Position numbers and translations under genes: made by a program. A stretch of DNA of 64,000 bases from Malurus cyaneus samueli. Its lineage: Eukaryota; Chordata; Aves; Passeriformes; Maluridae. A model generated the notes under the pieces. The model had not been told where the DNA came from. It searched no databases and worked only from the letters and a program-made list of their open reading frames with translations. Location: contig CM019218.1 in assembly GCA_009741485.1 (NCBI GenBank), positions 47,408,963 through 47,472,962 on the forward strand, given 5' to 3'. This document shows, in pieces, positions 37,601 through 47,743 of the stretch; position 1 is the stretch's first letter; each line of letters starts with the position of its first letter.

Positions 37601-37931
37601 GCAGAGAGGGATTCGACAGGCTGTGTGTCATTGACAGCGCCTTTCAGGATGTAATATGCAAACCCCGATGCGCTCCCCTCATGCGCAGCGTTAAGCATTT
37701 CACATACGGAATCAAAAAGCCACAGCACAAAAAGCAGCCACCTTTCTCCTTCACTGTTCTCTGTTTCCCTCCTAGACCTCTAAAGAATATTAAGCATTTT
37801 CATATCATTCAGACAGAGTGCTCAGCAGCAGGACCAGCTCCTTACCTGACTGGGGCTGCCTGGAAGCTGTCCATCTGGCACACAACCAAGGCATAAACAG
37901 CAAGGAAAGATGAAATCTTCAGCATAACCAT
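34537..37931 (-). CDS. CALCA: Calcitonin gene-related peptide precursor (exons 2+3+5)
   Basis: Spliced CDS 37931-37846, 37555-37424, 34696-34537, giving 125 residues plus TAA, the length known for chicken pro-CGRP. Residues 1-25 or so are a signal peptide ([18 protein letters not shown]). Residues 30-72 are the shared propeptide, ending EGNS across the junction. VTAQKR (74-79) supplies the dibasic cut, then 37 residues of CGRP (80-116). Visible CGRP features are the Cys2-Cys7 ring (ACNTATC), the amphipathic helix (VTHRLADFL), and C-terminal KAF followed by Gly and four Arg for cleavage and amidation. The tail is SIQI. CGRP is a secreted vasodilator neuropeptide acting through the CALCRL/RAMP1 receptor; in vertebrates this splice form dominates in neurons. 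Position 21 is Ala where I recall Gly in other species. Confidence 0.96.
34738..34743 (-). promoter_or_regulatory. TGCATG (RBFOX-type) element upstream of exon 5
   Basis: A TGCATG on the transcribed strand, inside the palindrome CTGCATGCAG, about 42 nt before the exon 5 acceptor. RBFOX proteins bind UGCAUG. Whether this copy acts on CGRP exon choice is inference. Confidence 0.45.
35742..35785 (-). promoter_or_regulatory. Cryptic 5' splice site and pyrimidine tract in intron 4
   Basis: On the minus strand AAG|GTAAGA (35785-35777) is a strong donor-like sequence inside the intron between exons 4 and 5. It is followed within about 15 nt by a long T/C-rich tract ending CGCAATAG. No coding exon sits here. 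In mammalian CALCA an intronic element downstream of exon 4, made of a pyrimidine tract and a pseudo 5' splice site, promotes exon 4 polyadenylation. This is a candidate for the same role. In the mammalian element, as I recall, the tract precedes the splice site; here it follows. Confidence 0.4.
36091..36096 (-). terminator. CALCA: Second candidate poly(A) signal, calcitonin transcript
   Basis: AATAAA on the minus strand about 310 nt beyond the calcitonin stop codon. It is an alternative or additional site to the one at 36224-36229. Confidence 0.4.
36224..36229 (-). terminator. CALCA: Candidate poly(A) signal of calcitonin exon 4
   Basis: AATAAA on the minus strand about 175 nt after the exon 4 stop codon. 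Exon 4 is a terminal exon in the calcitonin splice form, so a poly(A) signal is expected here before exon 5. Confidence 0.6.
36405..36603 (-). CDS. CALCA: CALCA exon 4 (calcitonin exon), coding part
   Basis: The acceptor is a T-rich tract ending CCCCCTGCAG directly before 36603. The first base completes Ser73 (AG|C). Mature calcitonin is encoded by 36578-36483, the GKKR processing site by 36482-36471, and TAG lies at 36407-36405. The exon continues as 3' UTR to one of two poly(A) signals below. Confidence 0.96.
36405..37931 (-). CDS. CALCA: Calcitonin precursor (exons 2+3+4)
   Basis: Spliced CDS 37931-37846, 37555-37424, 36603-36405, giving 138 residues plus TAG, the same length as chicken procalcitonin. 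The signal peptide and propeptide (1-73) are shared with [12 protein letters not shown] (74-81) ends in the Lys-Arg cut. Mature calcitonin is residues 82-113: Cys1-Cys7 ring CASLSTC, helix [13 protein letters not shown], and C-terminal Pro. GKKR (114-117) gives the amidation Gly and the cleavage site, followed by a 21-residue C-terminal peptide equivalent to katacalcin. The mature peptide matches the chicken hormone as I remember it. Calcitonin is secreted by the ultimobranchial gland in birds and restrains bone resorption through CALCR. Start choice: the ATG at 37931-37929 lies 10 nt inside exon 2 and directly precedes the hydrophobic signal segment; a second in-frame ATG lies two codons later. 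Confidence 0.97.
36628..37080 (-). promoter_or_regulatory. Cluster of TGCATG splicing elements in intron 3
   Basis: The 820-nt intron before exon 4 holds five TGCATG hexamers on the transcribed strand (36655-36660, 36665-36670, 36751-36756, 36921-36926, 37075-37080). It also holds further GCATG cores at 36628, 36894, 36967 and 37060. The nearest pair lies 52-67 nt before the exon 4 acceptor. Random expectation for the hexamer in this length is about 0.2. In mammals RBFOX1/2 bind UGCAUG just upstream of and within exon 4 and repress its inclusion, favouring CGRP. The sites are seen directly; their role here is inferred from that precedent. Confidence 0.75.
37424..37555 (-). CDS. CALCA: CALCA exon 3 (shared propeptide)
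   Basis: 132 nt. Acceptor CTCTGCCTAG before 37555, donor AACAG|GTAAGG at 37424. It completes Arg29 (AG|A), encodes residues 30-72 ([20 protein letters not shown] through EQASEGN) and starts Ser73. The phase at the 3' end fits both exon 4 and exon 5, as alternative splicing demands. Confidence 0.97.
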
Positions 37932-37941
37932 GATTTCCTCT
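37846..37941 (-). CDS. CALCA: CALCA exon 2 (start codon and signal peptide)
   Basis: Acceptor CTTTGTTGTAG before 37941, then 10 nt of 5' UTR and the start codon at 37931-37929. It encodes the signal peptide and the first propeptide residues (SFQAAPV), then donor GTCAG|GTAAG at 37846. Coding part 86 nt, ending two bases into Arg29. Confidence 0.96.
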
Positions 37942-39002
37942 CTACAACAAAGAGGTACATCAAGCAATGGCTGTTTTCCAATCCTCTCAATCCTGCAAGT
38001 TCCACTAAAGAGGTCATTGCTTCCTAGCCACAAGTAGCACAAATATGAACAGCTTTTCTTTTTCTAAGTTCACCTTTTTGTTTATTTTGATTATTGCTAC
38101 TATGCTTTTGTTTTCTCACAATTTTACTGTAGCTTAGCACTATTACAGGGCAGAAAAATGCAGCTTTTTCAGACCTGCAGTTTTGTACAGCTATTTGCAT
38201 TCAACTTAATGCACTTTTTCTCAAACTGACAGAAAACACATTCCTCTAACTACTGCACACAATGTCACAGACAGCGTGTCCAACATGGACAGATACAAGT
38301 CACAAGGAAAAACAGTTACTGTTTAACGTTTTTAAGAATGAAGTGCCCATTAGCACTTTACCTGAAGCTGCTTGCTTCTTGCCAGCCAGCACACTAATAC
38401 CCCAGTTCAGATTACACTTTTTGAGTTAAGCAGCTTAATTTCAATAAATATTTCTACTCTGAAACTAGAGAAGAGATAAGTTAAAAATCAATCATAAGCA
38501 CAAAACCTGTAAAAATACCTGTAATTGAAGATAACTGCTTTGAGACACACCTCTCTCATAGCATCAGTGTCTTGGACTCCAAGGAGCCCACCATAACCAC
38601 CACAGCACCCTCCCTTTTACCAGTTCCCAACACTGGACGGGGCTCACGGGAACTACGAGCCCTCTTCCAAAGGACATCCCCCTTCCCCACGATCCCCAGG
38701 GGTGCCCCGGCCGTGACCTTCGCCGCAGCACTTTGTCCTGGCCGGACACGCCACGCCGCATCGGCGGAGTGAGGAAGTGCCAGACCGGGCAAGGACTATC
38801 TCCCCCCGCCTCGGCTGTCGATGCCTGGCGTACACGAGCAATGAATGGAGGCACCAAGGCCCCGAGGGAGACTCGGTGCCGCCCCGCGCAGGGAGCCGCG
38901 GCCGGCGCGCGCTACCGGGGTGCGGAGCGCGGCGCGGGCGGAGGTGCGAGCGCGGTGCGGTGTCGCCGCCGATCCGCGGTGTCACGCACTGCCCGCCGCC
39001 CC

Positions 39003-39008
39003 TTTATA
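39003..39008 (-). promoter_or_regulatory. CALCA TATA box
   Basis: The minus strand reads GGTATAAAGG within a GC-rich promoter. It predicts a transcription start near 38970-38980 and a noncoding exon 1 spliced to exon 2, as in other vertebrate calcitonin genes. Confidence 0.75.
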
Positions 39009-39083
39009 CCTGCCGCCGCCACCGGCTGCGTGGGCGCCCGCGGCGGAAATCACCGCGCCGGCCGCCGACGGGGCGCGCTCGCC

Positions 39084-39088
39084 ATTGG
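39084..39088 (-). promoter_or_regulatory. CCAAT box
   Basis: CCAAT on the minus strand about 80 nt upstream of the TATA box, a normal spacing for an NF-Y site. Confidence 0.55.
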
Positions 39089-39107
39089 GCGCCAACGGGG
39101 CCGGCGG

Positions 39108-39115
39108 TGACGTCA
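39108..39115. promoter_or_regulatory. Perfect cAMP response element
   Basis: TGACGTCA, the full palindromic CRE, lies 100 nt upstream of the TATA box. Mammalian calcitonin/CGRP promoters respond to cAMP and carry CRE-type sites, so CREB-family control is the likely role. Confidence 0.75.
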
Positions 39116-39832
39116 TGGCCCGCTCCTTGAGCGTCCCATTCACAAAAAACGCGGCGCGGGGCGAGGCGCGGCCGGGCGCTGCGCAGGGAGGGGCGGGGGG
39201 GCTGCTCCCGCCGCGCCCCCGCCGGACCGCTCACGCGTGGCGACCTCTGCAGCAGTGGGACCGCATTGCAGAGCGGGGCCGCTCCCTCCCCGGGAATTCC
39301 CGCCCCCCCGGCCTCCGGCGAGGCTCTCCCGGCGCCCGACAGCAGCCGCGTGTGCGCGGCTGAGGGTTCCGCACTGGCGGGCACGGGCAGGATGTGCGCA
39401 GGGCAGGGGCACGGCGGACGGCGGCGCTGATCGCTGCCCGAGGGGAGCTCACAGGGTCCCCTCGGCTGCCCGGCAGAGGAGGGAGCGCTGGCGGCGGCAC
39501 CCGCCGCTCCTCCTCCGGGCGAGGGACAAGTGACACCTGCCAGCGGCCCCGTGGTGGCAGCGAGCTACTCCCATGCGTTCCCTGCCGGGCGCCCGGACCG
39601 GGACCGTGGAGAAACTCCGCGATCCTAGAGGAAGCCATCAACACCCGCACCGTCTCCATCACACAACTTCAGGGCAGGTGCAGCGTCTTTCCGTGCACGG
39701 AAGAGGCGCCTGGGAAGGGAGGCTCGCCCCCGCGCTGCCCGGAGCTGAGCCCCGCCCGCGGGGATTACCGGGCAGCTGCCCGCCGCCCATGCATCACCCG
39801 CCGAGGGCCCTCTGTCACGGCCGCACCTGCCC

Positions 39833-39866
39833 GCTCAGGATGTTTGCCAGCTCAGGATGTTTGCCC
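39833..39866. repeat. Two-copy 17-bp tandem duplication
   Basis: GCTCAGGATGTTTGCCA at 39833-39849 is repeated at 39850-39866 with only the last base changed. It lies inside the CpG island, upstream of the CALCA promoter. Confidence 0.85.
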
Positions 39867-41601
39867 GGGCCCGGGGGCGGCCGCGGTGAGACACGACACC
39901 GCTGCCCGCCGGAGCGGGAGCGGAGAGGGGAAGAAGCGGCCCGGGAGAGATGCTCTGCAGCGCCTGGGTGCAGAGAGCGCTTCCACCGCCCCGCTAGAGA
40001 CCGGGAGCGCCTCTCCTGCCCGCCCGCCGAGCACGGTGGCACCGGCAACCCCCCGGCACACGAGCTTCTCCGGCGGGCCATGGTTCCGGGGGGTCCCCGG
40101 GACCCCCAGAGCGACGCGGCTCCGCCCGTTCCCGCCCCTGCCCTCGCTCTCCTGCATCGCTTCCCAGATCCCGGCGGCTGCGGGCACCGCCGGCGGCAGC
40201 GCTGGGAGACGCCTGTGCCGCTGTCGCCGCTCCCGGCGGTGACAGCACGGCCAGCAGAGCCCCGCGCACTCTGCGCGCACACTGCGCGGCCGCGCATGGA
40301 GCAGGTGACCAGCGCGGCTGGATGGCGCGCGTCGCTGTTCAAACGGGTGGGGAGCTTTCCTGGGAACATCCCGGCGGCTCCTCGTCTATGTGTTTGCAGA
40401 TGCCAGTGACAGGGTCACTCCCGGCAGGAACCGTGTGTTCACCAGGAGGTGGATAAATTTTGGGAGAGCCGCGGGGTGGGTGATGCTTTGTTAATGCGAT
40501 TTTAGCTGGGAAGTTTAAAAAACCCCACGAACACACAGAAACCACACGCGACTGGCTGCCCTCCGGGGACGAATTGCTGTGTCCATCGCCGTCCGCCTTT
40601 CGGGGTCCCCCGGCCCCCTCCTTTCCCAGCGCGGGGATGGCCACCGGCGGGCGCTGCCCCGCTTCGCCGCCCTCGTTTTGCAGAACGACGACTGCAAAAC
40701 CCTCTCAGTTTTTGGGGTCTGGATTCTGCTTTTTTCCATGTGACAACCCAAAACACTTTTTGGGGGTGTTTTAGGGTTGATTTTCTCCCCCTCTCTAACA
40801 CATCTTCACAGCCCTTCACGAGCTGCAGCCCTCGAGGGGCTGGCAGAGTGCATGCTCCCGGGAAGGTTTCCTGCTCTCCCCCGCTCTGCCAAATTTGAAA
40901 GTTCGTTTTAAACAGCAGCTCCCTCGCACGTATGCTCATCACGGGAATCCCGCGGGAGAAGGAGTCTAAGTATTTGATTTAATATCTCTTCCGTTTTCAC
41001 GACTCCTGATTTTAAGGTAGAGGCTGTATTTACAAATATTAGGCAGCACCTAAAGGAACGGGTCGGCTTCGCTTTTGCTGTTTTAATATGATGTATACAG
41101 TTACACCAACAGAAATAAAATGTAGGAACTTAAATGACTGGGCTCCCAGTCTTTTCTTCCCACTCTAACAGTTAATCGTTCACATTTCCCTTGGGGAATT
41201 ATTTACTCCTTGTCCACATAGAATCTTCCCGGCTTAAAGCTGAAACAATCAAATTCCAGGCGATTCTGTTGTAACAGCGTATTTCAGCTTCCTCTTTCAG
41301 GGAGGAAAAAGCTAAATTTTGCCTTATGGTTGATTCCCATCAGTTGAAGCCCTTCTCCTGCCAGTGTGACTCGGTCCCGGGCTGGAGCCTGTAGGATGCG
41401 GTGATTACAGGACTCCAGGTGCCAACATTTCTACTTTAAGCTTTCACAGGAAGGGGTGTAAATTTAAACCAACAGGTACGAATGCCAATAAATCCACTTT
41501 TGTGCACGTAGAGATGATGTAGCACTTGGATGTTGGCAGGCACTTTGGCTGCTCCTTGCCAGCGCTAATGGAGGGACTCCCAGCTGGAACGCTTGTCCTA
41601 T

Positions 41602-41613
41602 CCCCCCCCCCCC
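41602..41613. repeat. Poly(C) run
   Basis: Twelve consecutive C; length uncertain in most sequencing chemistries. Confidence 0.9.
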
Positions 41614-44600
41614 GCAGCTATATCTCATCCGGTCTCCCCAAATACATTTTCTTTTTGCAAATCTCTTTTCTCTTGTGCATAAGATGGAGAAGAAGAGCAG
41701 TTGACCAGTTTGTCTACTTTTGAAGATGTAAAAAAGATACAGGGTTTTCACATGATGATGTTCTTTTGTTGCTTGATAAATCCAAAACTAGAGGTTAAGT
41801 ATTCAGGGAAAATCTAGCAGACAGGAATACTTTGCAGCACTGCAAAGTGAAACATTTACTGAAACAACCTGTTCCAAGGGACTTGTTCTCCCTTTTCCAG
41901 TGCTGGGTATAGGTTCAAAGCAGATTAAATAAAAAGCCACAGAATCACTGGATTTTTTTTTTTTTATTTTAAGAAATAAGATAATCTAATGCAACCCACA
42001 GCTCCAAGTAAAAGAAATTTCCTTCTCAAATGAATTTGTTTAAATATGTAGAGAATAAGAAAAATCTGAGCTATTTTAAAGTGACTTTCTGTACACTAGA
42101 TGCAATTTCTTACAATATTATATTCTTTGATATCATTTAACCAACATATTTAAAAGTGTGATCATTTTTTCTACTAATTACCATTATGTCAAGAAGCCAC
42201 AGACACTGCAGTGAAGTTCTTCAATACTACCAGGTGACATGCTGTTAAACAAAAATATCACATTCATATAGTATGTTGCAATTTTTGTTCAATATTAAAA
42301 TATCATTAACTTGTTCAAGAAAGACAAGACTGTGAGCTGCACAGGTAAAACCTCCATTCCCAAGAATGGTTCATATCAGAGAAAAGTGAACCCCACCGAA
42401 TAGGAAGGGGAGACAGTGATGATGCCACAATCCACAAATACAGCAAGTTCTCCATGAGGGAGGTGGGCATGATTCAGGTCTCTGCCCTCTCTAATTTGTT
42501 CTTCTGAATACCTAACCAAGACTTTTCAGGACAACTCATTATAAAACCAGCTGTAAAAATCAGATGCTCTTTCTTTGCAAAGAGACCCTGAGGAGTTACT
42601 TCTCAGGGTTTTTCGTGGATGCCTAGTGTTTCTAATCCAGGATCCTATCCCCATGAACAGCCAGCAAACACTGCTGTTTGCTCTACAGATGAAATTTGTA
42701 GAAATTCAGAAAATGAAATAAGCTAAGCCAGAGTCAATGGTGCTGTGCTGCTGTAAAAGCAAGCTGTGTATTAGCAGGAGTATCCTGTTTAAGGCCTGGG
42801 AGGTAATCCTTACACTATACTTGCAGCTGATGAGATATAGATCAGAAAGACTTGGGCAAATTCTGTGATTCTGTGAAACTGGAGAAAGTCAGAAAAAATG
42901 CCAGTAAGAGTTATCAGAGATCTCATAAAATTATTTAGCTCAAAAATCAGGGAAATTTAACAGAAGCAAAGACTATGGAGAAAGGTGATAGCAAAAGTAC
43001 AAATACCACAATACAATAACAATCTGCAACCTGGTATTATGTTTTATATATATACAGTTTTGAAAGGCAACAGAGGAGACATCACACATGAGAAGGGCTT
43101 TCTAAATCAAGATTAATGACATACAAGAATAGGTTGCATTGCAGTTATGGCACCTCTTTCAGAGGAGGATCTCATGGCACATTACTCTAACATCTGTCAG
43201 GAGTGACATATACAGAGAGATGCTCTGGGGAAGGAACATAATCCATTACATTTGTTCTTCTCGTATCTTATACCTCCAATTTCTCTGATACCATAATTTC
43301 AATAGCTATAGAGTGGCTTAAAACTATGAAACCAACACTATCATCCAATTTTTTGCAGGTATTTGGTTTTGCAAAACTTATGTCCCTAACTGGTCAAATT
43401 CTTTGCCTAATCCTGCTCCTATGGTCTCTGAAAAGCCATACTCTTGCTTCCAGAGTGATTGATAGATGTTTCACTAATTAACATAAAATATTTAGCATAA
43501 AATCACATTAAGCTCATCCACAAAAATAATATTGTACCTATCTTGTAGTTTGGTTTGAATTTGACCCAAAAAGGAAAGATTCTTTTTTTAAAAAAATGCA
43601 GTACTTTCCTGAGAACCAGAACACAGATATAAATCCCAACAATAAAGCATTTCCTTTTTAATGGACGTTAAATCTGGATTTAGGCTGCTTCAGTGCCTAC
43701 TTTTGAGAAAGTGGAACTGCTGTTGAGCTAATTAGTGAAAAATCTATGAATGACTCTGGAAGCAAATTTTCCTCCAAAATGCCTTAGAAAAGCTCCAAGA
43801 CTGATTTATGAAAGACATTTTAAACAGATGAAGATCAGTGTTGCATTGGTTTAATCTCCTTGAAACATTCTTATTGCACGAAAAGAAAAAAAAATCTCGT
43901 AGGTTTTGTGGCAATTTCCTGTATATATTCAAAATCCAGTCTGGAATAATCTTTTAAAGCAGACTGGACCACACTGTCCTGCACTGAGGTTTGCTTGGCC
44001 AGACAGAAGGGACAGATAAAAAGGAAGTTTGTTATGGCTTTGTCAACTTCTGTCCTGCGTTTTCACTGTTTAGGTTTGGAGCAGGTTCATGGGACTCCAG
44101 TCCTCTCCTGCCATTTGGAAACACATTCCCACCCTCTGGCAGAATTCCAGTTCTGTCCCAAGCTACATCTCCAGCAGGCTGGAAAGGAAAACCCGTCCTC
44201 ACAGATCACCAAATACAAGAGCCAGGGTCACTTGCAGTATTACCAGGGTAGCACCTACAGGATGGGCTGTGGAGGAAAATCTCACTCCGAAAATGTTTCA
44301 AAATCAGGACCTAGCTCCACTTGTGGTTTTTTGCATTCTGGAGACAAAATGAGAGTTGAAATAAACAGCCTCAGAACTGAAAATTATTCTTGTTAAGCAA
44401 TAGCATCATTAAAACTTTGATTTCATTGTTTGCACAAGTTCTGTGATACTATCTTACATATCATCAGAGCATGTCAGCAAAAATATGGTGAGAAACTGTT
44501 TCTTAAATTCTCAAATTAATCCATGCTTGTTCTTTACAGGATATAAGGAAAGAGGAAGATTTCTTGTCATCATTTCATTTTTTGTCTTGCCACAAAATGG

Positions 44601-46963
44601 GGTCTGATGAAGTCACAGGGTAACTCAGTATTTCCCCCCGGTCCCCTCAAGAGCCATGCAGTTGTCCTGACATTTTTAGATCCCACAGCACTGATTTACC
44701 TCTGCCTTCAGTCAAATTTAGGGCTAAAAAAGATCTCTCTCTTTTCAGTATTGGTAAGTAGTACTTGAAGGCAAGGACTATAACAACATAATATTTGCTA
44801 ATCTACTTAGAGCAGAGTTTCTGGGAACAGATAGTCATGTGAGACTATCAGTAAAAAAGATAAGCCAGTCTCAGCTTTCTGAGTCTGCTTGACAGGCATG
44901 AAACGTTCAGACAGAGTAGGATTGTGATGAAGGAAAAGGATGTAACTGCAGGAAAAGGTGGGGTTTTCTCAGCAATCAATCATCAAATTCTCAAGGGAAA
45001 ACATTAGATGTGGTTTCTGTCTTAGGTAATTTGTAAAGCACCAGCATCATTACAGGCTTGGCCCAGGAGATAACTGTGGCACAGAAGGTGATCACTCACT
45101 GTGAGGACACAGGTTAAAAAGAGCTTTGTCAGATAACATCTGCACATGACTCTAAACTCGTCAGAGGGCTTAGGAAATTAATTTCTTTCATGACAAGCAT
45201 GCCTGTCTTACATAAATCTGCACACATCACTTTCTGTTCCCTGACTCACTATCAAAGAGAAAAATCTTTACAAATCTGTCTATAAAGAAGTTGCTATCCT
45301 GCATTTTATAAATAATGTCCTGATTTCACTGGACAAGAGACAATACTATAGGAATGGAATCTAACCACTTTAACCTGATAAAGGTTTACCCTGTTTTCCA
45401 GAAGAGCAGCAACAAAGTCAAATGGGAAGAATAACAAAACGGAAGCCTGTTTCAAACTTGTAGCTAAATACAAGTTTGTGCGATATTTAAAGGAACTTGG
45501 AAACAACTTAATTTCTCTCCCTAGAGTGTAATAGAGTTATCATCAAGATCTTAACATTGCTACTAAACGAGCAGCCACACCTGTCAGTGCATTTCTTCAA
45601 AAGTCAGAGTTATATATAGGTGTAGTCAAAGAATACAAATCCAAATAATTGCTTTCTGATTTTCTTGAGAGGACAGGAATACAATCATTTCCTGTTACTT
45701 GATTTACAACTTCTGTTTACAGAATTTCCTGTGCAAAGTAACTGCAAAATTTGATGACTAGAATGTTTTAGAATTTAATAAAGATACATGCTTTAATGGA
45801 TTTCTTTACTCAGCCATCATTTTTATAATTGAAATAAAAAAACCTTTATTCATCTTATGAGTTTGCTCATTTGATCATCCATGATTAAGATGAGTAAAAC
45901 GTTCCCAAATAAGCAATTCAGCACAAGCTGCCCACACACTTCTGAAGGAATGAATGAATGAAAAAAAAAAATTAAAAATAAAAAAAGATCAATCAGAAAC
46001 TGGCAAGAAATCCTGCCCTTGGATAGAGATTGGAGTCTTGCATCCGTAAACCTGCATCCTTAAGTGATTTTATCTGTCTACAAGGGTTTATTTATCACTT
46101 ACTTTTGACAAGTTTCAGTCATCTTTGTCCATGCTGCTGCTTTTTACCTCCATTTAATCACGCATCTTTCAGAGGTTCTCACATCTTTAATCTTGGTTGA
46201 TTCACCACCTTTTAGCATTTGGCTTGACCAAAATGGATTTTATTTGCCTGCAATCATGCTCTTCAGATTCCCTTCCTCTGTTACAGCAGATAACATCACC
46301 ATCCGTTCACCTCCACGACTCAAACACTGTTGGCTTCCCCCCCACCTTCAAGTCTATTCCTTCCTTTTTAGTAACTATTTGGACTTTTCTTCCATATCTT
46401 TTCTTCCCCCTCTTCTTGGGTCTTTCCTAGGATATTTTCCCCCTATTTTTCCCTTTAGAACATTCACTGCCAAAACTGTTAATCACCTTTCCTTTCTTTT
46501 CCTTTACACAGATGTACTGGAAATCATGATCATCTATAACTTTGGATATTACACCCTTGAATAACAAAACATGGAATATAAGAAATAAAAATAAACCAAA
46601 GCAATAGTATTTCTTCCTGTGTTGCCTCAGATACTTAAGGAAGTGCACATCTTACTTTACTCCTTGGCAATTCCTCCTCATTCTCCCTCTGCTGGAGCCA
46701 AGCTGAGGTTCTCAATCTTCTACCCTTATTGAGAATTCTTGAGGCACTGATATTGAAAATACTGACATTTTTGCAGTTATCACCCAAATAACTAAGACAC
46801 TGGGCAGTGTCATACTGAAAGAAAGAATGAAGAAATAACCTGGAAGAAGAACAAAAAAATAACCCCCCAGCAAGCATTCAAGCCACTTCTTTGTATTCTG
46901 ACAAACTTGGTAAGATTGGCATTGACACAGGTTATTAAGGAGCTCCATCAGCAAACACTTCTT

Positions 46964-46994
46964 ATCTTATCAATGTTTAGATCTTATCAATGTT
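46964..46994. repeat. Two-copy tandem repeat, 17-bp period
   Basis: ATCTTATCAATGTT occurs at 46964-46977 and again at 46981-46994. Confidence 0.8.
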
Positions 46995-47743
46995 CTTAAA
47001 AATCTATGTAGAAATATGAAGCTGTATTCAACAAGAAAGACATCTCAAGTTGGAAACACATGGCAAAGAAGTTGTGACAGGCCAGGAATGCTTCTGCTAT
47101 GCCTAAAATCGCTTGTAAAACAGTAGTAATGTACAAGCAAACCTAGTGTGAGTGGAAACAAATGTGTGTTTGTTTACCAAGTGTTGTGCCAAGGATGTCA
47201 CATGGCACAGCAGCATCGCTCTGTGACCTCTGCCTGACTGACCTCGGTCTCTTCTGCAGCTCAAGCCCTCGCTCCTGAGCTAAGTAACAGCAATTTTTGA
47301 ATATGATATACGTGATCTCCGTGCGGCTCGGTCACACGGACCGGGGGCATTCCCGGGTGGCCGGCCCTTTCCTGCTGCCACTCTCCGGCCTGGTCATGGA
47401 TGGGTCAGTGCCCCGGGGCCAGGCTGTCCCCGCACAGGAATCACAGGCACCACACACCTACTGCCGGATATCCCTAAGGGACACAGCTGCCACTGGGAAT
47501 CACGGCGGGATTTATTGTCCCGAAGCGTCTCTGGGAATGACATCTCGGAACTGGATTTGATATTGCACACAGGCTTAGCACGGAGCAAAGAACCGCTGCT
47601 TCCGTTCCTCATCTGCCAAGGCCAGAGTGCGGAGCAGTGAGTTTCGCACTCCAGAAACACTGAGGGACCAACTCTGAATATTATTCCAGGAAAAAAAAAA
47701 AGAAAAAAAACCAACAAACCAGCAAAAAAGCAGAAGCTCCTGA

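Larger units (their letters stand above)
38630..40680. promoter_or_regulatory. CpG island over the CALCA promoter
   Basis: Dense CpG, GC-rich sequence that covers the presumed noncoding exon 1 and promoter and extends about 1.7 kb upstream. It includes Sp1-like GGGGCGGGG and a run of G blocks at 39186-39201 that could fold as a G-quadruplex. Long open frames on both strands here (for example 39394-40242 plus, 39815-40369 minus) follow from the lack of AT-rich stop codons and are not proposed as genes. The donor of exon 1 could not be fixed; several weak candidates exist between 38.3 and 38.95 kb. Confidence 0.8.
40690..47740. other. Region between CALCA and CYP2R1 promoters, no gene recognised
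   Basis: About 7 kb of mainly AT-rich sequence with no exon I can support. A 12-base C run at 41602-41613 and an (AATG)3/poly(A) tract near 45948-45990 are present. TTCTGTGATTCTGTGA near 42861-42876 resembles the terminal microsatellite of a CR1 element but has no recognisable CR1 body before it. Regulatory elements for either gene could lie here, but none is clear. Confidence 0.5.

Noticed and set aside
39394..40409. Overlapping open frames of 282 and 278 codons on the plus strand and 184 codons on the minus strand
   Set aside because: All lie in CpG-island sequence where stop codons are rare. The peptides are Arg/Pro/Gly/Ala-rich with no domain, and overlapping frames on both strands are equally open.
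42861..42878. TTCTGTGATTCTGTGA as the tail of a CR1 element
   Set aside because: Only the two-unit tail is present; the preceding sequence shows no CR1 body, so it was not annotated as an element.
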